NCBI GenBank assembly: GCA_013399875.1 | Contig: VXAZ01003882.1 | Location: 62,001 to 126,000, forward strand | DNA: 64,000 nt | Source of the DNA: Gymnorhina tibicen | Lineage: Eukaryota > Chordata > Aves > Passeriformes > Artamidae | Direction: 5' to 3' | Shown: piece by piece, positions 1 through 11,270 of the stretch | How the letters are laid out: every line of letters begins with the position of its first letter | How positions within the stretch are numbered: the first letter of the stretch is position 1 | Position numbers and translations under genes: made by a program | Notes under the pieces: generated by a model | Told to the model about the DNA's origin: nothing | The model's database searches: none | What the model saw: only the letters and a program-made list of their open reading frames with translations

Positions 1-458
1 TAATTAAGATGAGCGTGGCTGAATGCACGGCCAGATTAACGAATGCTGAAATTACACTGGGAATACACTCAGCTCTTCCCAGAGAGATGGATGAAAGGGC
101 GTAAAGGCAGCATGGCCACAAGCACACATTTTCCAGAAAGCTTTTTGAAACTTTGAATGAGCGACAGCAAAATGCTCGGCTAACACAGCAATAGAAAGAC
201 CAGTCACAGGATTAGGGTGACCTTTTGTAACCAGGGCATTCAAAGGTAAACTGAAGAGCAATGCCAGTGTGTAATGTATTTGCATCAGTCCTTGGGAATG
301 AGCCAGAGGACTGAAAAGGGAACTTAAGAGGGTCTAAGCTCTCCTCCAACCAGTAATACCATAAAAGCCCACTGGAAATAGAAAGACAAGACCTAAGGAA
401 ACGCCGAGACTTTTTTACGGAAACAAGGCTAAGCACTTCCACGCTCTGTGAGAAAACA
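1..458. other. No gene recognised; single-copy sequence left of the CpG island
   Basis: The stretch is moderately AT-rich with scattered CpGs and no recognisable repeat. The short open frames on the minus strand (77 and 76 codons) overlap each other and resemble nothing I know. If the minus-strand donors in the neighbouring CpG island are real, this would be the start of the first intron of that transcript. I see no direct sign of that here. Confidence 0.5.
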
Positions 459-873
459 TTAAGCCAGTTTCACGTCCCTCAGCGAACACCCACGTCCAAA
501 ATTTTCTTCACAATCACAGCCTAAAACCATGCCCAGGACGCCCCAGAAGAGCACCTCTGCCCTCCCCAAAACCTTGCCTCCGGCGGCAGATGAGCGGGGT
601 CGGGACCCGCTCCTGTGAGCGCTGCTCCTCAGCCCCGCAACCCCGGAGCTGGGCTCGGCCACGTCCCCGCTCGGCAGCGCCCCTTCCTTCCCACGCGGGC
701 TGCGGGCCCGCACCCCCGGGAGCCCGGCCGGGTACCTGTTGCTGCCGCCGGTGCTGCCGCGGCTCACAGCCCGCTCCGGGACGCCGCTCGCCCGCCGCCG
801 CCCAGCGCTCCTCGGGCACCGCGGTGCCCCATCCCGGGCGGCAGCGCCCGCAGCTCGAAAACTAGTAACAGCG

Positions 874-951
874 AATAATAATAATAATTATAATAAAAAA
901 AAAATTAAGTTTTAAAATTAAATTTAAAAAATTAAAATTAGGAGAAGCGAG
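874..951. repeat. A/T-only low-complexity tract inside CpG island 1
   Basis: About 77 bases are almost entirely A and T, beginning with AAT-type triplet repeats and continuing as A-runs and TTAAAA words. The tract separates two GC-rich halves of the island. It could be a nucleosome-excluding element or a degenerate microsatellite. No retroposon body is visible next to it. Confidence 0.8.
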
Positions 952-1027
952 GGCAGGTCGTCTCCTGCAGCCCCGCACCGCCGCTGTGGCAGCGAGCGAC
1001 GCCGCTGCCGGCTTTTCCTTGCGGAGG

Positions 1028-1071
1028 TGCGGGAGGGAGGAGGAGGCGGAGGAGGGGGCGGGGGGGGGGCT
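1028..1071 (+). other. G-rich tract with G-quadruplex potential beside the gap
   Basis: Runs of three or more G recur here (gggaggga, then ggggg, then a run of ten G) immediately left of the assembly gap. Such sequence can form G-quadruplexes and is notoriously hard to sequence. This plausibly explains the gap that follows. Confidence 0.65.
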
Positions 1072-1084
1072 GCTGCGCGGCCGC

Positions 1085-1107
1085 NNNNNNNNNNNNNNNN
1101 NNNNNNN
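1085..1107. other. Assembly gap (23 N)
   Basis: Undetermined bases within CpG island 1. Both flanks carry the same seven bases, CGGCCGC (1078-1084 and 1108-1114). The true gap may therefore be very short, zero, or a collapsed repeat. Frames that run through it cannot be trusted. Confidence 0.95.
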
Positions 1108-1211
1108 CGGCCGCGGCCCGCCCCCACCCCGCGGGGGGTGCGGGGGTGCGGAGCCCCCCGGGATCGGCCCCGCGGGATGTGGTGGAGCCGGCGCTGCCGG
1201 TGCCTCCGTAC

Positions 1212-1299
1212 CTTTTTGGGAGCGGCGGCGGTGCGGCTCTTCTGTTTTTTCGTTCGCTGCGTCTGGCCCCTCAGGCCGTTTGTCCCAAAGGCGGAACAT
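1212..1299 (-). CDS. Candidate first coding exon in CpG island 1 (unidentified)
   Basis: The product is not recognised. On the minus strand an ATG at 1299-1297 opens a frame of 29 codons plus one base (MFRLWDKRPEGPDAANEKTE..., basic end) and runs into the donor AAAAAG|GTACGG at 1212/1211. The frame lies inside a CpG island, where first exons are expected. The start context is weak: C at -3, T at +4. The frame is also open upstream of the ATG, so the true start could be higher. The intron phase is 1, matching the other two minus-strand first-exon candidates in this window. Chance frames are common in GC-rich DNA, so this could equally be 5' UTR or nothing. A second donor (exon end at 735) would give a different, possibly non-coding, first exon. 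Confidence 0.2.
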
Positions 1300-1399
1300 C
1301 CGCAATATCCCTCTGACCCTTCCCGCGTGGAATGGGGCAGGGAACGGGCTGCCGCCGCTTGCCTTCCCCGTGGCTGGTGGGCCACTCGCTGCAGCCTCC

Positions 1400-4300
1400 G
1401 TTGCCTTCAGTAGTGTGTGTGAAAGCTCTAAATTTGGATGTTGGGCGGGCTGAAGACAGCAGTTAAAGGCGAATATAAATGAAAGAACATTGCAATGAAT
1501 GGATCTTGCCTTTCTTCCTTCAAGCATCTTTCCTGTTACCCCAAGAAAAAAAGGCAGGAATACCGTATTTTCCCAGAGACTGTGAGGTATTTTCTTCAAA
1601 TTTAGTCTCCCTTCCAAAATGTATAGTGCTATTTACTGTCAGTATATCTCTAGAGAGATATGAACTTTGCATCTATTTATTGCTACCCTTAGGACTTCTT
1701 CATTTCTCTTCTGTGACTTTTTTTTTTAATACTGGACTTTAGATCAACCAACAGAGGTACCAAACATGCATGTTGCATTTTCTATACGATTTGCCGTTCC
1801 TCTGCCAGAATTTAAAGCTGTTGTAGGGTGCTTCAACAAGCTCTCCGTTGTGCCTCTTAAACAGCTGCGAGTGCTTCTTCTTTGGGGGAGGGGGGAGAGG
1901 GAGTGAGGGGCAGAGGGAATCCCTGGCAAATCTGTGGGGTTGGTAAATAGACACAATTTGGAAGGAGGCTTGAGAAGCCAATGCTGATAACCCTCCCCAT
2001 ATTCCTGTATCTTTGCCCATTTGGGTCAGGATAGGTAGACTCATCATTTTGAATGCAAATGTTTTCCATTGAGTACACTGACTTGTCACACAGAGGATGA
2101 TACTGTGTGAAGAAATTAAGCGAACGACAAGGAAGACAGAGGTAGGTTTTTACAGAGCATTGTGCATGTAAAACAACCCCCAAAAGTGTACCTGAACAAA
2201 AAATCCAAGCTGCCAATTGCAGATGACCTATCATCTTAAGTAATTTTCTGCAGGAATAATGAACATGAGTTATTTATATTGTGTGCCGAAAATAAATCCT
2301 GCAGCCTCAGAAAGCAGAAATGAGAGAAAATTACTCTAGATCGAGTAAAAGCAGAAAAGGATGCTCTTCACACTGGTATGTAGACCTCCGGGGCCTACAG
2401 GCCGGTTCCAAGTTTTCTGAGTTCATATAGGCTCTACAGCAATCACGGCTGTGGTATTTCCAGAGGCACCCATTTCTCCGCTAGGAAAAGTGTAGGGGCT
2501 GTTGCTAGCACAGTGTCACTGCGGCAGCTCCAAGGCAAAATTTTAAGGGTGACCTTTCTACATCTCTGACTGAATCAACTACTCCCCCATTTCATGTGTG
2601 TCACATAGGATGTGAACTCTGAGACAAAGGCAGAGAAGTCACTTTCTGGAAAAAGCAGCTGTGCGCTTTGGGCTATGGAATGCCAGGGAAAGAGGAGAGC
2701 AAATATTTGTGGCAATGCTGAAAGCTATAAATGTCTCATCATGCATACTTAATATGTGTTTGAGTCCATTTCAGCCTTTTAGGGGGTGGCAGCTCTCACT
2801 GTGGAAGGCTGGTTAATTTGTTAAAGGTTTTCAGTGCCATAGACTAATTGCAGCATCTTACTTCAACCTGGAGCCTCCTACAGTTCTGGTCAATTGTTAC
2901 AAATTCCCTCTGGCCTTTTTGATCTTATCTTGCAGAAGATTTTTTGAACTTAAGGTTGCAGATGCAAATTACCTCATTCATATTGCAGCCTCCTCTTTCA
3001 AGGAAATCTCCTCTATCCTATGCAAATACATGTGATGGGGATGTGTGAGCTGTTTCTCTTGGTGTCTCAATATAGTTTAGCATAGCAAATGCAGAAAGCT
3101 GCTCTCCTCCGCTCCGTCACCCCAAGCCCTACACACACTCCCACTTCTCTGCCCCCAGTGCTTGCTGAAACAGCTGGGAGACTGAGAACGTTTATGGATG
3201 CTCTAGATAAAATCTTCGCCCCACTTAGCCGTTCTGGACATGTATTCATCCTGGCACGCATGCTTTTGAAAGGCTCGGGACAGTCATTCCACGTGTGTCT
3301 TGTTTTGCTAATTCAGTGGAAATTGCCAGAGAGCTCTGTCTCCCTCCATCATCAGGCAGGAACTGAAGCTGCCATTGTATTGTGGCTGTGATCATGCTAC
3401 TATGCCTATAAATTATTCACGGTATTGCAGCGTAATCTTCTGTTATGTTAAAAATAGGTCATCATGAGTGTCCCCAGTGAAATTTCTAAGTGACAACAGC
3501 TGATTTTAGCTTTGTCTCCAGAAAACAGTGACCTTTTCAAAGCAGTAATTGACAATTACTGGTGTACTCCTATCTCTGTGACAGCTCCAGAGCACCTTCA
3601 CAAACACTAATTCTCAGCAATGGTAACCCCACATTATACTTGAGACAACTAAACCAGAGCTACTAAATCACCCGCTGAGCTTTGCCGAAGCATTTTGCTT
3701 TCTATTAGCCTTTGCTTCCAGGCCAAAGAGTAAATCAGGATTATCAGAGTCGAGATAAAGTCTGAGAATACCTAAATGCTCTCCTCTTCCCAGGCACTCA
3801 GAAAGGGCTGAGCAGGATTTTCTGGCTGATACGCATCAGTTACACATCGCTCTGGGGGGGTGGATATATGAAGAAGTAATTCACTTTTCCCACTGCCACA
3901 CAATCCCCAGCCCACTGAATCCCCTGAATCAAGAGAGCAGGAGGCTTTCAGGCCCGTTGCAGACTTAGAGAAACCTGGAAAGGGGGAGCACGACCCAGTA
4001 GTCTGGATAGAGGTCTGGGGGAAAGCCTCTTTCTTTCCTCCATGACATACTGTGTGGGAGGGCTCTGTGTGGACCCCCCCGAAAATGTGGGATATTGTTG
4101 AAATTCCCCTGCTTGCTGTGGAGATGTATGTCTGTTATGCAGATACAAAGACTTAGCTCAGGCCTGGGTGACTTCATTCACCTGGAAGCAAGGACTGGTG
4201 GTGGGTGGCAATACTCAGCAGACCATGCAGACAGCAATTTGCATGGAGGTCTCTTGTTAGCGTGTTCAGACCAGCAAGAGGCCAGAGGAGGTGGGGGCAT

Positions 4301-5450
4301 GTTTGGGCAGACGACAGCTTTGAGCTTTGGGTGTCTGAGGTAGATCAGGCTTGCCCTAGCCTTTAAGGAAGACAATTTATACTTTTTTTCCGATGTAACT
4401 CATCTTTGCTGTGTTTTTATGTAACTCCCATGCTCAGAAGGGACGCACAAGGCATCTTCTTATTGCGGATGGACATCCCACAGGACATCTCCAGCAGGTA
4501 TCACACCCAGGCAAGCCTTCTGTGGGAATACAGGGTGCAAACCTGACTGCTCTTACCTGGAGATCTTGGTCCAAAAATATAGGTGAATGATCATATTTAA
4601 GAGTGAGGAACACAGCAGGTGCTGGAACCATCATTTGGGAAAGGTTTTCGGGCAGAGGTGAAAGACAAGAGCCTGACCCCTGCCATGAGAAATCTGGGCA
4701 AGGACTTTAACTTTCTGACCATATGCAAGTTTGCCATTACTCTTTCCAACTAGACATATTAAAGTGTTGCCACAATTCTCCTGCTCCACCCTGCCCATGC
4801 TGCTCTTTGGATTGACTCCATTCCTGTACTTATACCTTCTCTGTCCAGCTTGTTGGACATTCATTGTCCTCTTGTAACACTTCTTGCTCTCTTTCTAGAA
4901 GAGTTTGATATGCACTTGTTTTTCTCTGCTGACATCCTCTAACCACTGTGCAATCATTTCCCCCCTTTTACTTCCCATCACTGTGTTGCTGCTCCACCCT
5001 CAAGTTCCTCATTTCCCATGATGGTGCTTTTGCAAGTCTTTCCACTTGCTGCTCTGGGGCACTCTGTGGGGAAAAGTTACTAGTGCTGATCTTCTGCAGT
5101 GATTCAGGAACAAATTTCGGTTTTCTGGGACTTCTGGCCAGATGCTCAGCACAGCTGGATCTCTGGGAAAGACCGAAGCATAATGCACTGGTTGCGTCCT
5201 GTTGCGTGGTGGCCAGGACACGCTTGGTATGCCAAGGAACAGCTATGGATACAGAGGGAGAGGGCTGGGGACAGAAAGGGGAGTCACCTTTAGCTTTTGA
5301 TGTACTGCAGAGGTAACACTTTCCCTAGGTAATCCTTCTTTTATCCGTTCTTTGTCCCACTTTGCTGCATTTGTGGTGGTCTGAGAAAGCTGCCTTCAGA
5401 TCAAGAACGCTTCCCACAATGGCCTGTGCCTCTGGCAGCATTTGGTGTTC
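1400..5450. other. No gene recognised; unique non-coding sequence
   Basis: No exon or mobile element that I can defend. The longest minus frame here (116 codons near 1739-2089) has no recognisable motif and sits in ordinary AT-rich sequence. At 3090-3290 (+) an open frame follows a pyrimidine-rich stretch ending CCCCCAG and contains several CpGs (discussed in findings). A minus-strand donor word CAG|GTAAGAG ends at 4557. It is strong in isolation, but the short frame above it resembles nothing known. Confidence 0.5.
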
Positions 5451-5453
5451 GGG

Positions 5454-5477
5454 GGGTGTATGCACAAGCATACACCC
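5454..5477. repeat. Perfect 10-bp inverted repeat (4-nt loop)
   Basis: GGGTGTATGC at 5454-5463 is followed by ACAA and then by the exact reverse complement at 5468-5477. It could form a short hairpin in RNA or DNA. There is no T-run after it and no precursor-like longer stem, so it is neither a bacterial terminator nor a good microRNA precursor. Confidence 0.85.
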
Positions 5478-8400
5478 TACCTGTCCTCATGTATATAACT
5501 TGAGAGAGCAGGACGAAGGAGCCACCACTTGCATTTTTTTTCCCCCAGAACCCATTTCAAAATCAGCACTGATGCCTCTTCTGGGCAGGTTTTGGGTGGC
5601 AATGTTCATGCAGGGTTGGAGGGAGCAGCACATTCCAGTTTCTCAGACTGCTTAGCAACCAGGGCTGGCTGAGCTGCTCTTAAGTGCACGCCAAGTGTGT
5701 GGATGGCATGTCTAGTACTGCAGCTCTAGCCTTATTTTTTCCCTGTCTCTTGTTTTTGAAAATCATTCCTTGTTTTCTAGTTAAGGCAGCTGAAAATCTG
5801 TTGGAAGCTAATTTTTGCTTTCCTGGACAGCTGGAAGTCAGCTACACTATGAGATGGTCAAAGCTACTATAGGAGGGATCGGAGACTTGGAGAGACAGGC
5901 ACTACGAGCCTGCTTTTTGGGAGCATGACTGCAGAACGATGTTGTCCATGCTGCTGGTAATGGGCTGGCTTGAAGTCCTGCTGCTGGACAGCCATGAAAT
6001 CAGCTTGCCCAGAGGAGTGCAGGGAGTGGAACACATTGTTTTCCATGGGTCTGCAGCGTGTGAGATACCTGCTTAGGGCTACCTGTCCCAGTACAACCAA
6101 CATGCTTAAGATTAAGAAGGCCCTGTTACACCATCTCCAGGAACGGATTCAGCTTTGTAGACGGAAAGTCAATATGTTCCTAGCTTCCTCATTGGGATCC
6201 TCTTGAATCATTAGGTAATATCTTGCCTCTTACTCGTTTCTTGGCTCTCAGATGCCCAGACCTGTCTCCCTGCCACAGCCTCATGTCCATCATGACAGCA
6301 GGCTGAGATCCTGAATCTGTTTGGGGTTTTCTTAGGGACTGAGGCCATCTCTTCCCTTGTTATCAAGCGGTAATGCCTGCTGCTGAAACTTGCTGCTTAC
6401 GTCAGGACTACAGTTATAACATGACCCCAGCCCATGTTCACCTCCGTACTCCCCAGTCACCCTCATCTGCACTTGAAAGGCAAATTTTAGGCAAGTTCTA
6501 AAGCACTGAGGAGGAGAAAACCTTTTTTTATACATGTCCAAGCACACTCTGGTTCTCCTCCACCCCATGCTATGAAGCAGACAACTGGCCTGGAAGAACC
6601 AGGGATCATGAAAGATTGTATTATATGGGGCAAGGCACTATAGGACATGTTAGCAAACATCGAAGGTATCCTAAGTCCATGACTGAAAGAGCAAGTCAGG
6701 AGCACCCAGGACTTTGGCCTGCCTTGCTGTGACCTCCAGCAGCAGTGTAGAGACAGGCCCTGCCTTCATCCTGCTCTGTGAGCCCTACAGGTCATGGCAA
6801 GAAGCGGAGGAGCTGTGAGGGTGATGAGCATGATCTGGGGAAAACAATGGTCAGGTAGAAGAAGGCTGCAAAGGCTGGGGTGGAGGAAAAGGAGCAAATA
6901 ATACCAGACAAATTAAAAAATGTAGTTCCATGTATGAATCCTGCAGTGCTGCACACCTGTCTTCCTGCCTGTCCCTAACATGGCAGTTTCATAATAGAAG
7001 CCCAGAAGGAGTCTTCAGGTGCAAAGGCTCCAAGCAATTTCCACCCTTAGTAACAGAAGTGTAACACCAGAGCTGCCTTGTAATCATTCCCAAGTAAACT
7101 GCAGTATGGGTGACCCGGCGAGGTCCTTGGTGCAGAGACCGTGCTCCTCCTTCCTTCTTGTGGGCCACGATTCTGCACAGAGGATTGCAGCTTTGGGAAA
7201 TTATTTTCATTCCCTCCCTGCCTCCAAGATACCACCACTTCCCTCTTTTCCTCACCAGCGCATATTTCTGTGGCTTAAATATAGCAAATACAAAACAAGT
7301 GCAGCACACACAAAATGCCATTCGGGGGAGCGCAGTGAACATGCTGCCTCTGTAATGTAATGAGCCCCAAGTGCATCTGCCAAATATTTGGACTGAGATT
7401 CCAAGGGAGAGGGGGTGGTCTGCAGCACAGAGAAGCTCCGACCAAGCCCTCAGACCAGTGACCCCAGGCATGTCTTGGGGGGATACAGGTTCCCTATTGG
7501 TCCAGCCTGCCTTCACCTGGAGGTGATGGACCACTCGTAGCAGTTATTTCCTCTAGAAAAGGTGAAGAGCAGCTTTGTGTGAGTGGATTTAAAATTCACA
7601 AATAATACGTAAAGCAAATAAGAAGTGTTTCTTTAGGGGTGTGGTCTGGCTTTGTGGCTGAGGTTAAATGACACCAGTGAAACCATGCCAGTTTTTGAAC
7701 ATCTGACCCTGTGTACTATTTTGAGTGCAGTGATTTTTGAAGTGATTAATGACAGCAACTTGGCACTACTCAGAGGCTGGTGTTGCTGATTAAGCTAACT
7801 CTTCCTTGGCTCACAACAGGCATCAGGAATAGAGTGGGCAGGAAGCTCCCCAGAGCGACAGAAGAGGCAGAGCACATCAGGACCTCCCGAGCTGCTGTGT
7901 TTCAATGGGGAAATTAGAAAAAAAAAAAGCTACCGACATCCAACTCCAGAGCTGAGCTCAGCAGTGCTGGAGTGCTCTGCTCCTCCTGTGGCTTTCTTTT
8001 TCTTTGAGAATATTTTTGTATGGATTCTTTTCAACATTCCCACCCCTTTCAGTAAAAAAAAGAGCCTCCCTTGTTAAGTGTGTGCTGGGATTGCTAGTGT
8101 GGCACTCCTTGCATGTGGAGGATCTCAGAGATGCTATCTGGTTTCAAATCTATCTACATCTATAAAGTATCTCTTTTCTCCAAGACCCTCAAGAAAAGGA
8201 AATCTGTTAGTTCAGTGTGAAGGCAGTGAGCAGGACTCCAAAACTTACAGGAACTCTCAGCTGGCAAACTGCACCTCTACACAGTCACAACCAACTGCTA
8301 AAAAGAGCACGGTGCCTTGTAGACAATATCCACCTTCACAACAGAGCTCTTCCACTGCTCTGAGCTACCATGAAGTGAGAAGGATGTGAACAAAGCTCCA

Positions 8401-11039
8401 TTTATGCCATGGAGACTGAATGCTGGCCAGCCTTGTTAGCCACTGGCATCGTAATCACAAATTTGAGAAAGCCAGGGGGCTCATGTACGAGATTTTATAA
8501 GCTCATCTCCCTGAGGTCCTGCAGGAGTCCTTGAAAATTTAATGACTATGTTAATGACATAGATTGAATATATTCACAGAGCTTTTAGCTGTCCTGCCAA
8601 GCCCCTCAGAGAGGCTGTCCCTCTCTCTTCTGCTACAGGTGGCTGTGACAGCCCTCCAGGGAACCTCCTGGACACCTCTCAGCTGCTGCCATACCTGAAC
8701 CGTAGGTGCACTCCTCTGGGAGTGAGGAGGGTTGGGGGCTTTTCACTCTGGTGTTAACACAGCATGAAGAGAGGATCACTTGCACAAAAACTCATCATTG
8801 CAGGTCACTTCCCCTATGGCTGGACACAGGGAGGGCAGGAAGGCAGGGCTGGCCTGGGGAGCAGCCTGGTGTGATGAAAGGGGAGCTGTTGCAAGGCCTT
8901 GTATTCACTGCTATAGGCACCTCAGAAAGCTCTGTCTGAGTTTTTGGGGCAGTTTTGGGGTTTGCTTCCCAGGGTGGTCATTTCACCTGAGATTTTGGGC
9001 TTGAGCATTTATTTCGCTGGACTACTTTGAGTGTCTTTTCATCTCTGTGGAATGGGTTGTGGTTAATTGTAGACAGGCTCATGCAATGCCATGACATGGG
9101 CAGTAAATCCAGGGGTTGCCCTGGCAAGGGTCTGGTTAGCGACGCTACAGGAGCAGCCCGGGTGCTGAGCTCCCCCACCACGGTGCAACAGAGCAGCACC
9201 ACGTGCAGGCAGTTTTCCCAGTTTTTTAGTTTTCCAACTAAAAGCATCACTGGGTGATGGGGAAGCCTAACCCAGGCCCGTGCGGGCATTACCTTAGCTA
9301 CTGGGTCCTGGTTAAGAGGCAAAGCTCAAGTAAACATCACTTTAATGCTAAGAAGCTGCTGCAGGGCTTCCTCGCTGAACCTGCTATCACAAAGAGGAGT
9401 CTGCCTGGCTCCTGCAGTGGATCTGCCTCCCGTTGCCCTGTGGGTGGGAATGCTGGGCTGTGCACCCCTAGAGGCACCAGCCACACTTGTGCCCACTGCT
9501 GCCAGGCTAGCACCAGGGGACAGCCATGGTCAGTGAAAGAGCCCAGGTCTTCCAGCAGTGAAAGATCCCTATTTCCATGCTCTGAACTGGCACCTGGAGG
9601 GGTTTCTTGTTTCAACTCTTGCCCTCCCTCCTTCTCACACACACTCACTATTGACTAAGAGGAACATAAGGTAACCAGTTTGAGGAGCTAGAACAGTAAG
9701 TCTCAGAGAAGGCTGGAATAGAGGTCATTCAAACTGCCCCAATTTGGGTGCAGCCAGTAGTGTTTTTCCACTGCCATCTGTTCAGGCAAGGGCTGGGTCG
9801 CAGTGGGCTTTTCCCCAAAATACCACTTTATTTTCTCGCTCTTTGTGGCTTCCTTTCTTTCTGCCTCACTTTTTGTCTTCCAATCTTTTTATCAACTATT
9901 AGAACCCAAGGTATCATTTCCAAGCTCTGCATCTCAGAACTTTCCAATTCCCAGACTACCTGCAATTAAACCAGAGTAAACCAATGCCAGCCCCCATAAG
10001 TTAGATTGAAGACCTTTATGCTCAGGATATCCATAGTGGTTTTGCTTTGCCTGTTTTCTGGTTGCCAAAGACACAGGAATATCAGTGACTCTTTCACAGC
10101 ATAAACCCCTGCTTCAAACCATTTCCCTGCTCCTGGATGCCAGATCAAAAACACACTACTTAAAATTCTGTGTGGCCTGACAACACCCCTCACCCCCACA
10201 AGCACTGCTGAGATACAGGAGAAATCCTAATATTGGGAAATCTTCCCACCATCAACATTTTAGTGCCTCTGTGACATTGTCAAGTGCTTGACTACTCTCT
10301 CTCTCTCTCCCTTATACATCCACACAGACTGTTTTCACTCCTCGCCTTTCAACTCTGCACTTCCTGACCCGGTTGTTTTGTGCCTGTCACACCCATGGTA
10401 CACCAACCACAAGGCTTTGGTTTAGCATCCAGGCAGGCGGAAGCTCATTTCACAGGCGGCTGAGCTGTGCCTCGAATTATTAAAGGGGTGAAGTTGTTTA
10501 CGCCACTCACTCACTCACGTTAGCCAAGACACATTTATTTTGTGAATTTAATGACAGGACTGAGCGACAAAAAGCTTGTGTTTCTTGGAACTTTGTAAAG
10601 ATACTATGTGAAAACAGGAGGGGGAAAATGTGTGAAAAGAAAGGCAATTTTGCTTCAGCCTTTGGTGCGACACTTGTTTTACAGGCTTAGAAGGTGCCCC
10701 AAGCACACCTGATCCGTGGTTTCTCTCTGGCTCGTACATATCTTCCTCTTTTCTCTGAGGGCTGGTTAAATGCCACTTGTTTATTTGACCTGGATTTTCC
10801 CCTCACTGTTGTTAGTGATCTAGAAATATTGTCAACAGATATGAACCAAAAAAGCTGCCTTCCAGAAATGGAGAAGGCAACACCAAAAAGATCAAAGATC
10901 TTTAATTAAAAAATAGGGAGAGAACAAAGCAGAAAGTGTCTCTCATTTCAATTTTTTTTTTTTTCTTCATTTTGGGCCTCATGGGGTCAAACTTTTCTGC
11001 TTCATATATGGAGTGTGATGCCCTGTTAAAAATATCCCT
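5478..11039. other. No gene recognised; unique sequence
   Basis: No mobile element or convincing exon seen. The 181-codon minus frame at 6989-7534 and its overlapping frames show no domain, signal or conserved-looking segment. A (TC)n run of about 15 bases is at 10295-10309. GC-richer patches around 9100-9650 have open frames on both strands, which is expected from base composition. Confidence 0.5.
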
Positions 11040-11270
11040 CCAGCTGCCCACGACAGCTGGAAGTGCAGGAGCACTGCGGGTGGGTCAGTGCGGGGGCGCC
11101 TGGGGTGGGGATGGGCGTCTCACACGGACTCCTCCGACCACAAAAAGCTCTCTCCCCCGTCTGCATAACTCTGCGTCCGCCCATGGACCACAACCAAAAC
11201 GAAGCAGCTGCGAGAAGCAGGTGAGCGGAGCATTTAGTGTAAACAGGAATAACAAAAATGCTCCATAAGG
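11040..11270. promoter_or_regulatory. Small CpG-enriched patch, possible minor promoter
   Basis: CpG dinucleotides cluster here well above the neighbouring sequence. The patch ends in a strong plus-strand donor, AAGCAG|GTGAGC at 11220/11221. Size and density are below those of the two main islands. It could be a minor or tissue-specific promoter, an enhancer, or a fortuitous GC-rich spot. Confidence 0.3.
11183..11220 (+). CDS. Candidate first coding exon, plus strand (unidentified)
   Basis: Product not recognised. ATG at 11183 gives 12 codons (MDHNQNEAAARS) plus two bases before a textbook donor GTGAGC at 11221. The surrounding 200 bases are enriched in CpG, as around a promoter. The start context has G at +4 but C at -3, so it is only moderate. 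No downstream acceptor or second exon was identified on this strand. A 38-base coding piece is far too short to test by composition. The minus strand of the same patch is also open, so orientation is not secure. Confidence 0.2.

Larger units (their letters stand above)
590..1260. promoter_or_regulatory. CpG island 1, probable promoter
   Basis: GC-rich sequence dense in CpG runs from about 590 to 1260. It is interrupted by an almost pure A/T tract (875-951) and a 23-base assembly gap. Islands of this kind normally mark promoters of vertebrate genes. Two good splice-donor words lie on the minus strand: CAG|GTACCC with the exon ending at 735, and AAG|GTACGG with the exon ending at 1212. The plus strand offers only a weaker AG|GTGCGG near 1026. 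A minus-strand transcript leaving the window to the left is therefore the better guess. The gene is not identifiable. Direction and start site are inferred. Confidence 0.75.

Noticed and set aside
862..1617. Long frames crossing CpG island 1
   Set aside because: They read through undetermined bases and a low-complexity A/T tract. Only the short piece next to the donor at 1212 is kept, as a weak candidate.
4557..4634. Minus-strand donor CAG|GTAAGAG with a short frame above it
   Set aside because: A single strong donor word is common by chance. The frame is short, lacks CpGs and has only a poor acceptor.
6989..7534. 181-codon minus frame
   Set aside because: No recognisable segment. Three other frames overlap it, as expected from low stop density.
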